Positions 29,068-36,635 of a stretch of 64,000 bases of DNA are shown one piece after another. The notes beneath the pieces are model-generated. The model was not told the origin of the DNA, did not search any database, and was given only the letters and a program-made list of their open reading frames with translations. The stretch spans positions 62,001 through 126,000 of the forward strand of contig JAHBSK010000003.1 in the NCBI GenBank assembly GCA_019639175.1, read 5' to 3'. Made by a program: the position numbers and the translations under genes. Position 1 is the first letter of the stretch. Every line of letters starts with the position of its first letter. Origin of the DNA: Acidobacteriota bacterium. GTDB lineage: Bacteria > Acidobacteriota > Blastocatellia > Pyrinomonadales > Pyrinomonadaceae.

Positions 29068-29976
29068 ATGTTCAGAAAAACTATTCTTGTATTTATCTTC
29101 GCATTTTGCGCTATCGCTATTGCTGCCCAAACTTCTGATGACGAGACAAAGGTTCTGGACGCAAAAATTAAAAATGCGATAAAAGGCTTTAAAGGTGATG
29201 TCTGGGTCTGTGCAAAAAATCTGGATACAGGCAAAGACTACGCCTTGCGGGCAGATGAACAGGTTCGCACAGCCAGCACCATCAAGCTGCCGATAATGGC
29301 CGAGGTTTACCGTCAGGTCGAAGCCGGAAAATTCAAATGGGATCACAAATTGACCATTCCGGCCTTTGATCCCGGCGGCGGTTCCGGTGTTCTGAAAGAA
29401 TTTACGCCCGGGATAAATATAGACCTGAAAACGGCTGTCATCATGATGACCGTTGTTTCGGATAATCTGGCGACAAACTTAATTATTGAGACAATAACGG
29501 CGGACGCTGTCAATAAATTCATGGCCGAATTGGGCCTGAAAGATACGCTGTCCATGCGAAAGGTCGGCGGTTACGAATCCGGCGGTTTGTCAACGGCACT
29601 GAAAGAAGATGACAGCCTGCGCCGCTTCGGACTCGGGCGTTCTTCGCCCCGCGATATGGTCAAATTGCTTGAGCTTTTAGAGAACGGCAAGGTCGTGTCA
29701 AAAGAAGCCTCAGCGGAAATGATAGCCATCTTGAAACGCCAGCAATATAAAACAGGTTTAGGGCGCAATGCGGCATCCGGCGTGCAGGTCGCGTCAAAAT
29801 CCGGCTGGCTCGATCGGCTCCGCAGCGACGTCGGAATTCTCTACACACCCGGCGGCCGCATCGCCATGGCAATAACCGTTGACAACATGGAAACCGCCAA
29901 CAGCAACATAGATAACCCCGGCATTCAGCTTGTCTGGAAATTGTCGGAGATATTGCAGGAAGCGTTGTCTAAATGA
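29068..29976 (+). CDS. Exported class A beta-lactamase-like serine hydrolase (copy 2)
   Basis: Paralogue of the preceding gene. ATG 29068 has an AGGAGA ribosome site nine bases upstream; the ATG at 29047 lies before that site and is rejected. The 302-aa product has a signal peptide and the motifs STIK (S70-K73), SDN (131-133) and KSG (244-246). Here too no ExxLN motif is found; the omega region reads GGYESGGLSTALKED. The two copies share long identical runs such as DEQVRTASTIK and FGLGRSSP, indicating duplication in place. Its stop overlaps the next start by four bases (ATGA). Confidence 0.8.
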   Translation: MFRKTILVFIFAFCAIAIAAQTSDDETKVLDAKIKNAIKGFKGDVWVCAKNLDTGKDYALRADEQVRTASTIKLPIMAEVYRQVEAGKFKWDHKLTIPAFDPGGGSGVLKEFTPGINIDLKTAVIMMTVVSDNLATNLIIETITADAVNKFMAELGLKDTLSMRKVGGYESGGLSTALKEDDSLRRFGLGRSSPRDMVKLLELLENGKVVSKEASAEMIAILKRQQYKTGLGRNAASGVQVASKSGWLDRLRSDVGILYTPGGRIAMAITVDNMETANSNIDNPGIQLVWKLSEILQEALSK

Positions 29977-30311
29977 CGACAGCCGCTCGGGACAAACACG
30001 AGATCGAGCTTACGCTGTATCGCGGTTTGAACGGCACAAATCCCAGCGCATTTCGCATTGATGCGGATGGCTTGTCTGTTTTTGAAAGGCCGCTCGATGG
30101 GTACAGATTCAACCTGACGTTTCAAGCTATTTATACCGGAGATAAAACGCCGGGGATCATCGCAGAACTCACCCACCCAATGCTGTCCGGCGGTGTTGCC
30201 GAATTTACACCTGAGTTCGGCGAAGGGCATTGGTCGATAAGGTTTCCCGGGCTTGAAATCACGGAGAGCAGGAATTTGTTGTCAAAATACGCAAAATCTA
30301 TGCTTAAATAA
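29973..30311 (+). CDS. Small cytoplasmic protein, unknown function
   Basis: The 112-aa protein overlaps the preceding stop by four bases, indicating translational coupling. It has no signal peptide or membrane segment. It looks like a compact alpha/beta protein (HEIELTLYRGLNGTNPSAFRID, then FNLTFQAIYTGDKTPGIIAEL). No family was recognised. It is one of two unknown genes between the beta-lactamase-like pair and queC. Confidence 0.6.
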   Translation: MTTAARDKHEIELTLYRGLNGTNPSAFRIDADGLSVFERPLDGYRFNLTFQAIYTGDKTPGIIAELTHPMLSGGVAEFTPEFGEGHWSIRFPGLEITESRNLLSKYAKSMLK

Positions 30312-30318
30312 TAATGTT

Positions 30319-30951
30319 ATGTTCACGGACGCCGACAAGATCACGAGATTAAAAAAATTGATGGATTCGAGCAACGGAGCCATGGAGTATGAGGCGGTTG
30401 GGCTTGCGCTCCTGATAGAAGATGAAGAAGACCGCAGCCTGTATTTGCTGGAGCTGGCTCGCACCTTTATTAAAAGAGGTGATTGGCAGCGGGCGCATGG
30501 CCTCGCCGAGTTAATGCCCGAATCTTATGAAAAGGCAGAAGTTCTATGCAGTATTGCCGAACTTCTTGCAGCGACGGGACATGTTGAAAAAGCCCTGTCG
30601 GTTTTCACCGAAGCTGAGGAAGCATCGGTTTTATCACGACTCGCCGCTTGGCAACAGGCAGAGCTTCTGAATCATATTGCCGGGTCGCTGAACAAGATGA
30701 GCGCCACGGTGCGTGCGGCTGATGTGCGCCGGCGTGCGGCGAATATTGCCATCAGCGGACAAAATTCTTCCAGCGAACAGGAAAGGCTTGATTCGGCAAG
30801 CGTACTGGCGGAAATAGTTGAGAATCTTGCTGCCGAGGAGAAGATAACCGAAGCTCTTGCCTATGCAGAAAACATATCCAGCGTTCCAAAACGCGAATAC
30901 GTAAAACAGCGAATAGCGGAATACGCCGCGAATATCAAGAGAGTTGCATAA
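30319..30951 (+). CDS. Helical-repeat protein of unknown function
   Basis: Start ATG 30319 is preferred over an upstream in-frame start that would overlap the previous gene. The 210-aa product is almost all alpha-helical with tetratricopeptide-like pairs (DRSLYLLELARTFIKRGDWQRAHGLAELM, AEVLCSIAELLAATGHVEKALSVFTEAEEA). That suggests a protein-binding solenoid in the cytoplasm. Its TAA stop directly abuts the GTG start of queC. No specific partner can be named; co-transcription with queC is very likely. Confidence 0.6.
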   Translation: MFTDADKITRLKKLMDSSNGAMEYEAVGLALLIEDEEDRSLYLLELARTFIKRGDWQRAHGLAELMPESYEKAEVLCSIAELLAATGHVEKALSVFTEAEEASVLSRLAAWQQAELLNHIAGSLNKMSATVRAADVRRRAANIAISGQNSSSEQERLDSASVLAEIVENLAAEEKITEALAYAENISSVPKREYVKQRIAEYAANIKRVA

Positions 30952-31638
30952 GTGTCAGCGTCCCGAAACATCCTGTCGGTTTGTCTCGTGTCGGGCGGCA
31001 TGGATTCGTGTGTTTCTGCGGCTACTGCAGCCAATGAAAATAACGAGTTGGCATTGCTGCATATTTCCTACGGCCAGTTGACCGAAGCGCGCGAACGCAA
31101 GGCTTTCATCGACATTGCGGACCATTACGGCGTTGAAAAACGTCTTGATGTTTCCATTGAATATCTGGCAAAGATCGGCGGTTCTTCTTTGACGGACAAG
31201 GCGATGGCTGTGACCGATGCCGATCTCGAATCAAAAGAGATACCCACAAGTTATGTCCCGTTTCGCAATGCGAATATGCTGGCGATAGCGGTTAGCTGGG
31301 CGGAGGTGATCGGAGCAACGAGCATTTACATCGGCGCGGTCGCCGAAGATTCGAGCGGTTATCCCGATTGCCGTCCCGAATTTTACGCCGCATTCCAACA
31401 GACAATAAATACGGGCACAAAACCCGACACAAACATCGAAATGCGCACGCCGATCATTCATCTCACTAAAGCCGAGATCGTCAAAAAAGGAGTGGAATTG
31501 AACGCACCGCTGCACCTGACTTGGTCTTGCTATCGCAACGAAGACCTCGCCTGCGGAACTTGCGATTCGTGCGCTCTTCGTCTGCGTGGATTTGAACAGG
31601 CCGGCATCAAAGACCCAATTCACTATGAAGCATCATGA
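30952..31638 (+). CDS. queC: 7-cyano-7-deazaguanine synthase QueC
   Basis: ATP-dependent enzyme converting 7-carboxy-7-deazaguanine to preQ0. It has the PP-loop SGGMDSC at about residues 14-20, SYVPFRNANMLAIAVSWAE in the middle and the zinc-binding C-terminal cysteines in TWSCYRNEDLACGTCDSCALR. Length (228 aa) is normal. The GTG start directly follows the preceding stop. Its own TGA stop lies inside a perfect palindrome which is the target of the adjoining insertion sequence, so the coding region itself is intact. Confidence 0.93.
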   Translation: MSASRNILSVCLVSGGMDSCVSAATAANENNELALLHISYGQLTEARERKAFIDIADHYGVEKRLDVSIEYLAKIGGSSLTDKAMAVTDADLESKEIPTSYVPFRNANMLAIAVSWAEVIGATSIYIGAVAEDSSGYPDCRPEFYAAFQQTINTGTKPDTNIEMRTPIIHLTKAEIVKKGVELNAPLHLTWSCYRNEDLACGTCDSCALRLRGFEQAGIKDPIHYEAS

Positions 31639-31646
31639 TGCTTTTT
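31628..31646 (+). terminator. Palindrome and T run at the end of queC (insertion target)
   Basis: AAGCATCATGATGCTT (31628-31643) is a perfect 16-base palindrome followed by more T; it contains the queC stop codon. As RNA it would fold as AAGCA/TGCTT with a six-base loop, a weak intrinsic terminator. Part of it is repeated on the far side of the insertion sequence as part of the target duplication. Confidence 0.5.
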
Positions 31647-31649
31647 CAT
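31632..31649 (+). repeat. Target-site duplication, left copy
   Basis: ATCATGATGCTTTTTCAT here is identical to 33151-33168 on the other side of the insertion sequence. The last T may belong to the element end (TGT...ACA), which makes the duplication 17 or 18 bp. Confidence 0.85.
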
Positions 31650-31731
31650 GTTAAGCGCAAATGAAGATGTCCGGTTTTATTAGCACATTAGATGTCCGCT
31701 TTTGGTTTTTTTCTTTTTATATTTTCTTAAG

Positions 31732-33108
31732 TTAGATAGCCGCAGAAGCTGTGGGAATGTGGGAAAGTCGGCTTTGCGACTTTTCCAAGCGATTGAGGGA
31801 ATGTGGGAAATCGTTTTTTGATTTTCCACATTTCCTCATGAGCGGCATTTCCACAGCTTTCTTAACTTTCTCAGCTTTCTCTTTCGCTATTTTCATTTTC
31901 TGTTTTTTCAGTGTCTGGCCGTCGGGGGCAAAGCGTCCGATCTCGTGCGGCCCGAAGCCGATGCTTATCGTGTCGTCGAGGTGTCGATGCACCGTCACCT
32001 GGCAGCCTTCCATCGAGCCGCGCCACGACTGCTTTTCGATCTGCAGGATCATTCCCTTGTAGCTGACCGTGTTGTCGCGGTTGACGGTCCGCTCCGTATG
32101 GATCGAGAAGACCCGGTCGAGGTCGTCTCTCGTGCACGGCACAAACGCCGACACTTCCGGCTCGGACGCACTCACGGTAAATCTTCGGTTGAACTCCCCG
32201 ATATAGCTCTGTTTCAAAAATCGGTTCGCTTCTTCGACCGTCGTTATCCCTTTAAGCCGCAGCTCCTGCGGCAGTCTCCCCTGCCATGTCCGAAAACTCC
32301 TCTCGCTTCTTCCTCTGGCCTGCGGAGAATATGCCGCGATCATCCTTATGCCCAGTTCTCTCAAAGCTCGCCCGAACTGCGTCAAAGCCTGCTTATCCAC
32401 AGGCTCTCCCGCCTTTGGCGTTGTCCAAAAATGACTCCCGCGATCAGAATACAGGGTGCAGAACACTCCCTGCTTTTCTATCACTTCCCGTATCGCCGCC
32501 ATGCACGTTGCCGTCGATTCCTCATCCACAAGCTGTGCGTAATAGATCTCGCTCGTCGCGTCGTCCATCACCACGATCAGATCATACCGCCGCCCGTCCC
32601 CGGCCAGCCATCTATGCTCCGATCCATCGATATGCAGCATCATCCCTCGCACTGCCTTCCGCTCCCGCCTCTTCCGGTGCTTCTTTCGCGGCCGCTTTTT
32701 CGCCACCAGCCCCGACTCCTGCAGCAGATTCCTTACCCACGTGTAGCTGATCGTCATCGAATGCTCTTCCTCTAGCTTCTCGTGAAAATGCCGCACGTTG
32801 AAGTCATAATACTGCTCCCGATACAGCCGCAGCACTTCCTCCACCACCTCCACCGCTATCCGTCTCGGACTCACCTTCCCCATCCGCCCGTCAAACAGCC
32901 CCTCAAACCCATACTCCTCATATTTCTCCCGCAACCGCCTCAAGTGCCTCGCACTATACCCCAATATCTCCGCTGCCTCGATCCAACTGATCTTCTTCGC
33001 ATACGCCCTCAATATTATTTCCTGTCGTTTCATCGCCCGCTCCACCGCGGCCTTTTTGTAGAGTCTCGTCATTCTCCGATTCTCTACCACCGCTCGCTTA
33101 CCGGACAT
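31732..33108 (-). CDS. Transposase, DDE integrase-core type (ISNCY/IS1202-like)
   Basis: The 458-aa protein has an N-terminal helix-turn-helix (KKISWIEAAEILGYSARHLRRLREKY) and an integrase-core DDE domain. Its first Asp is in LHIDGSEHRWL, the second in CTLYSDRGSHFW and the Glu in RGRSERSFRTWQGRLPQEL. Ends are intact and no frameshift is seen, so it may be active. The ATG at 33108 lies inside the inner box of the right inverted repeat; a second Met 12 codons in is an alternative. The last 35 codons are written over nested hairpins (31746-31859), and the C-terminus may be a recent addition. Confidence 0.9.
   Translation of the reverse strand: MSGKRAVVENRRMTRLYKKAAVERAMKRQEIILRAYAKKISWIEAAEILGYSARHLRRLREKYEEYGFEGLFDGRMGKVSPRRIAVEVVEEVLRLYREQYYDFNVRHFHEKLEEEHSMTISYTWVRNLLQESGLVAKKRPRKKHRKRRERKAVRGMMLHIDGSEHRWLAGDGRRYDLIVVMDDATSEIYYAQLVDEESTATCMAAIREVIEKQGVFCTLYSDRGSHFWTTPKAGEPVDKQALTQFGRALRELGIRMIAAYSPQARGRSERSFRTWQGRLPQELRLKGITTVEEANRFLKQSYIGEFNRRFTVSASEPEVSAFVPCTRDDLDRVFSIHTERTVNRDNTVSYKGMILQIEKQSWRGSMEGCQVTVHRHLDDTISIGFGPHEIGRFAPDGQTLKKQKMKIAKEKAEKVKKAVEMPLMRKCGKSKNDFPHSLNRLEKSQSRLSHIPTASAAI
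31746..31859. repeat. Nested inverted repeats in the transposase 3' end
   Basis: The outer arms AAGCTGTGGGAATG (31746-31759) and CATTTCCACAGCTT (31846-31859) enclose two hairpins: 31761-31786 (GGGAAAGTCG / CGACTTTTCC) and 31801-31831 (ATGTGGGAAATC / GATTTTCCACAT). Each of the three stems has a single G-T mismatch at the GGG position. The whole forms a cruciform-like, three-stem structure of about 114 bases. Confidence 0.75.
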
Positions 33109-33150
33109 CTAACTTGCGCTTCTCACCGGACATATTATGTGCTAACTACA

Positions 33151-33168
33151 ATCATGATGCTTTTTCAT
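33151..33168 (+). repeat. Target-site duplication, right copy
   Basis: Identical to 31632-31649. Its last base is the first base of the -35 hexamer of the downstream toxin-antitoxin promoter. Confidence 0.85.
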
Positions 33169-33196
33169 AGACATCATTACATCATTCTGATATGAT
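33168..33196 (+). promoter_or_regulatory. Promoter and putative operator of the VapBC-type operon
   Basis: TAGACA (33168-33173) and TATGAT (33191-33196) are separated by 17 bases, a good sigma-70-type promoter. ATCAT-TCTGAT-ATGAT (33181-33196) is an inverted repeat over the -10, fitting autoregulation by the antitoxin complex. The predicted transcription start falls at about the A of the antitoxin ATG (33203). Confidence 0.6.
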
Positions 33197-33202
33197 CGAG
33201 GC

Positions 33203-33457
33203 ATGAGGACGACAATTACATTGGACGATGATGTGATCGCGAAGATTCGCGAAAAGATGAGAAGCGATGACGGCAAAACTTTCAAGGAAGCCGTAAATGA
33301 GACTCTTCGTCACGGTTTGCTGTTTGAAGATGAACGGCGCAAAAAACCTCGCAAACCGTTTAAGGTAAAGGCAAAAAATCTAGGAGTTTATCCTCATCTT
33401 AATTACGACGACATCGGGGCATTATTAGAAGAAATTGAGGGGCCGTTCCATAAATGA
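33203..33457 (+). CDS. VapB-type antitoxin (ribbon-helix-helix)
   Basis: The 84-aa protein begins with a ribbon-helix-helix DNA-binding domain (MRTTITLDDDVIAKIREKM, then TFKEAVNETLRHGL), typical of VapB antitoxins paired with PIN toxins. The basic C-terminal half would wrap the toxin. No usable Shine-Dalgarno is seen at proper distance (GAGG is two bases from ATG), and the promoter suggests a leaderless mRNA. The stop overlaps the toxin start by four bases (ATGA). Confidence 0.82.
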   Translation: MRTTITLDDDVIAKIREKMRSDDGKTFKEAVNETLRHGLLFEDERRKKPRKPFKVKAKNLGVYPHLNYDDIGALLEEIEGPFHK

Positions 33458-33885
33458 TCCTGACAGATATAAATCTCCTGGTCTATGCCTATAACACAAA
33501 GGATGAAAGATTCCCGATAGCACGTGAGTGGTTCGAGGAGCTAATGAATGGCTCTGATACTGCTTGTTTTTGTTGGGAAACTATAAATGGTTTTATTCGC
33601 ATTTCGACCAATAAACATGCCATGCCAAATCCTTTTTCTCTTCGGGAATCATTTGACATTGTTAGGGAATGGCTTGATTCTGAGAATGCTCTTTTTCTTA
33701 AACCATCACTCAACCATTTTGATCAACTCAGAAAGACGAGCTCCAGCGCGAACGCGATAGGTAAACTCTATTCAGATGCGATACTCGCTGCTTATGCAAT
33801 TTCCAGCAATGCCACGATCGCATCAACTGACAGAAATTTCAGGCTGTTTGACGGGTTAAAGCTCATTAACCCGTTGGAGAAATAG
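33454..33885 (+). CDS. VapC-type PIN-domain toxin
   Basis: The 143-aa product is a PIN-domain ribonuclease. Acidic active-site positions can be followed: Asp in the opening ILTDINLLVYAY, Glu in CFCWETINGF, Asp in GKLYSDAILAAYA and Asp in IASTDRNF. Such toxins cleave RNA and are held inactive by the VapB antitoxin encoded just upstream. The four-base overlap indicates translational coupling. Codon use looks more AT-rich than neighbouring metabolic genes, consistent with horizontal origin. Confidence 0.85.
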   Translation: MILTDINLLVYAYNTKDERFPIAREWFEELMNGSDTACFCWETINGFIRISTNKHAMPNPFSLRESFDIVREWLDSENALFLKPSLNHFDQLRKTSSSANAIGKLYSDAILAAYAISSNATIASTDRNFRLFDGLKLINPLEK

Positions 33886-33888
33886 AGA

Positions 33889-34416
33889 TCAGTCTAAAAC
33901 CTTATCAACATTATCAAGAATAAAAGCCTTGTGTTCGACTCGGAGGTCCTTAAAATCTTTGTTCATGGTAACCGCCCTTCCGGTCAGGGTTTTATTGGAA
34001 GAGTCATTTGATTCTTTTGCTCTTTCTGCTTTTATTCTGTCAGAATATTCAAAAACTATTGTCCAGCCTTTCTTGCTGTCTGACCTGCCAAACACCACAC
34101 CGTAAGCCCCGGGGTTCAAAGTGTCGTGCCTAAGCTCTAACATTTCGTCGACATTTCCTGAGAACTCAACCGTTTCAAAAGACAGGTTCTCGCGGTCGGC
34201 TTCGGCTTTTGTATAACCGTTACGAGCGATGTGTTCTTCCGCCAAACGAACGGCTTTCTGCTCCGGGGTTTCGAATCGGTAAGTGATCTTTTGATCTGAT
34301 GCCTGATTGGAACGTGCCAACTGATCGGTGACGATTTTGTCACTCGCGTCAACCAAAGAGGATGCCGCAAGAACCGACAAGAACAAACTTAGAATGAAAA
34401 GTTTTATATTTGACAT
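33889..34416 (-). CDS. Secreted protein of unknown function
   Basis: The 175-aa protein has a signal peptide (IKLFILSLFLSVLAASSLVDA) and a charged mature part. It contains helices (KAVRLAEEHIARNGYTKAEADRE) and a beta segment around YGVVFGRSDSKKGWTIVFEYS. No cysteine pair or known domain was seen. It converges on the VapBC-type operon with three bases between the stops. Function cannot be assigned. Confidence 0.6.
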   Translation of the reverse strand: MSNIKLFILSLFLSVLAASSLVDASDKIVTDQLARSNQASDQKITYRFETPEQKAVRLAEEHIARNGYTKAEADRENLSFETVEFSGNVDEMLELRHDTLNPGAYGVVFGRSDSKKGWTIVFEYSDRIKAERAKESNDSSNKTLTGRAVTMNKDFKDLRVEHKAFILDNVDKVLD

Positions 34417-34500
34417 AACGACATCCGTATTTTTAAAAGGCTATAGACAAAAGATCCTATTGGCTATTTTGAGGACAGAACTAAACAAATACCATTTAAA

Positions 34501-35160
34501 TTAGGTATTGTCATTATTTTCCATTCTCACTTTTTCTTGTCTGAGCCGGTCAATTCTTGCTTCAAGCTCATCTATCTCGGCATCTATTTGTTCAAGCGTG
34601 CGGTCGGTGCGGCTCAGTTTATGAAGAACGGGTGTTGCGACCGTCACGGACGCGATCAGTATCGAAAGAACCGCTATTATCCTGGTGACCGTATCGCTGT
34701 CGCTCTGAGGCTCGAACCACATCAGGTAAAGGATGATGGCCGTCAGCGTCCAGACACATATATGTGCGGCCGTAAGTGTCCACGCAAATCTGCGGTCGAG
34801 CCGTGCAAGAGAAAGCAGCGACAGATGTGAGCATGAAACAGCCAGCAGCATCGCGGTCGATGCCGCCTTGACGAAAACGGTCGAATCGTCCCCAACGTCC
34901 CAAATGATCAGCAGAGTCATTACGGCGGCGATGACCGTTATCACGATGCCCGCCATTGGCAGCAGGCGTCCGCGGCCTGTTTCAAAAAAGGCTCCGCAAG
35001 CCAGGCCGAGAATGCTGGTAGCAGTGACCGTCAGGGTCGTCATCAGGACACGCACCTCAAAACTGCCGAAATCGCCAAAAAGAACAACGCCGATGCCAAT
35101 GACGGCGCTCAGCGCAACTGAAACCAAAAGAGGATAAAGAAAAAGGCGCTTTAGGTTCAT
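34501..35160 (-). CDS. Six-helix membrane protein with C-terminal coiled coil, unknown function
   Basis: The 219-aa protein has six hydrophobic segments (LLVSVALSAVIGIGVVLFG, MTTLTVTATSILGLACGAF, GIVITVIAAVMTLLIIW, AASTAMLLAVSCSHLSLL, TLTAAHICVWTLTAIILYL, AVLSILIASVTVATPVL). A 30-residue coiled coil ends it (LEQIDAEIDELEARIDRLRQEK). No family motif was recognised. It lies 57 bases downstream of the M16 peptidase on the same strand. Confidence 0.6.
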   Translation of the reverse strand: MNLKRLFLYPLLVSVALSAVIGIGVVLFGDFGSFEVRVLMTTLTVTATSILGLACGAFFETGRGRLLPMAGIVITVIAAVMTLLIIWDVGDDSTVFVKAASTAMLLAVSCSHLSLLSLARLDRRFAWTLTAAHICVWTLTAIILYLMWFEPQSDSDTVTRIIAVLSILIASVTVATPVLHKLSRTDRTLEQIDAEIDELEARIDRLRQEKVRMENNDNT

Positions 35161-35217
35161 TGTCGTTTTTCTCCCGGCAGAGCGGATATGAATTGTCTGA
35201 GCAAACGATCCGAAAAG

Positions 35218-36483
35218 TCAAACGGACAAGCCGGCCCTGTCGATCTTCAGGCCGTTGAGATCGCCGAGGGCGACGAAGGCAATGTTTTCACTTGTGAAAA
35301 ATTCCAGAGCTAATGTCCGAACGTCATCCGCGGTGACGGCTTCGATATTTGAAAGCGTCTCTATCACAGGGATGTGGCGGCTGTGGATCAGTTCAGAATT
35401 TGCCAGCGAGGCCGCACGTGATGCCGTGTCCTCAAGCCCGAGCAGGATCGCGGCAACGGATTGATCTTTGGCAAGCTGGAGTTCTTCTTCCGTAACGCCA
35501 TTGCTGACAACGGCCCGCATCTCATCAAGCACGATGTCAACGACCTCACGCGTCGCCTCAGGCGAGGTTCCCGCAAAGACCGAGAATACGCCTGCGTCCT
35601 GAAACATTATTGCCGAAGCGCCGACGCTGTACGCCAGCCCTCGTTCCTCGCGAACCTTTTGCCACAAACGGCTGGACGTTCCGCCGCCGATGATGTTCGC
35701 CAACAGGTCGGCGGCATAACGCCGATCATCAGGGGCGGTGATAAAAGGCGTCGCCAGCATAAGATGGGCCTGTTCGAGTCCGCGTTTTTGTTCTATATGT
35801 ATTGGAGCGGAATATTGGGGAGCCGAAGGAACCGCAAGCTGTCCCGTCGAACCGTTTGCAGGAAGAGAATTGCACAATTCGACCAGACGGTCGTGATCGA
35901 CATTTCCGGCGGCCGCTACGACCAGCCGCGAAACGTCAAATGCCTGTGCGTGGTAGCGGCGCGTCGTTTCGGCATCAAAGCTGCGAACCGTTTCCGGTGT
36001 TCCGGCTATCGAAAGCCCAAACGGATGGCCTTTGAAAAATTCGCGATGAAAGATCTCTCCCAGCAGCTCTTCTGGCGAATCTTCGGTCATCTTTATTTCT
36101 TCAATGATGACACGCTGTTCGCTTTCGAGGTCGGCTTTGTCAAAACGCGGACGGAACAGCATGTCCGAAAGCAGATCGAACGCCGCTTCGAACCGGTCGT
36201 CTATCACCTTGATGACAAAACCCGTTTCCTCATGGGTCGTAAAAGCGTCGAGGTTGCCGCCGAGGCGGTCCTGCTCCGTGGCAATGTCCATTGCCGAACG
36301 CCGCTCCGTTCCCTTAAAAACACAGTGTTCGATGAAATGCGTAATGCCGTTCAGTTCATCAGGCTCGTGCCTTGAACCCGAACGAAAAAAGAACCCCAGC
36401 GTCGCCGAACGCACCTCGGACATCCTGTCCGTCAACACCACAAGCCCGTTCTCAAACCGCGTTTCTCTGATACTTCCTTTCAT
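35218..36483 (-). CDS. M16 family zinc metallopeptidase (processing-protease-like)
   Basis: The protein has the inverted zinc motif HFIEH (HxxEH) in GITHFIEHCVFKGTERR near residue 40 and the downstream Glu in ESEQRVIIEEIKMTEDSPEE, as in M16 peptidases related to mitochondrial processing peptidase. A second, inactive-type lobe follows (AHLMLATPFITAPDDRRYAADLLANIIGGG). At 421 aa it is the single-gene half-size form. ATG 36483 is used here; a GTG at 36510 would add nine hydrophobic residues and cannot be excluded. There is no clear signal peptide, so it is probably cytoplasmic. Confidence 0.88.
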   Translation of the reverse strand: MKGSIRETRFENGLVVLTDRMSEVRSATLGFFFRSGSRHEPDELNGITHFIEHCVFKGTERRSAMDIATEQDRLGGNLDAFTTHEETGFVIKVIDDRFEAAFDLLSDMLFRPRFDKADLESEQRVIIEEIKMTEDSPEELLGEIFHREFFKGHPFGLSIAGTPETVRSFDAETTRRYHAQAFDVSRLVVAAAGNVDHDRLVELCNSLPANGSTGQLAVPSAPQYSAPIHIEQKRGLEQAHLMLATPFITAPDDRRYAADLLANIIGGGTSSRLWQKVREERGLAYSVGASAIMFQDAGVFSVFAGTSPEATREVVDIVLDEMRAVVSNGVTEEELQLAKDQSVAAILLGLEDTASRAASLANSELIHSRHIPVIETLSNIEAVTADDVRTLALEFFTSENIAFVALGDLNGLKIDRAGLSV

Positions 36484-36635
36484 CTCCAGCAAAAGGATAG
36501 AGACTAGCACGCCCGCCGAAAAAAGAGAACTGAATATGACAAGAGGCGATCAGGGGTTGGTCGAATACAAAACGCAAATATAGAATAATGTTGATCCCAA
36601 ACGCTCGATTTCATCATGCATGACGCATTCAAGGG

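Larger units (their letters stand above)
31649..33150 (-). mobile_element. Insertion sequence of about 1.5 kb (IS1202-like, ISNCY group)
   Basis: A single transposase gene fills the element. It begins TGT and ends ACA. Each end carries two boxes built around ATGTCCGG: at the left AGCGCAA...ATGTCCGG then AGCACAT...ATGTCCG, and at the right (read inward) AGCACAT...ATGTCCGG then AGCGCAA...ATGTCCGG. The flanks are a 17-18 bp direct repeat. Long target duplications are a known trait of the IS1202 group. The insertion lies between queC and a VapBC-type module and disrupts neither coding region. Confidence 0.85.

Noticed and set aside
35461..36375. Plus-strand frame of 304 codons
   Set aside because: Antisense to the M16 peptidase with its HxxEH motif; no recognisable protein.
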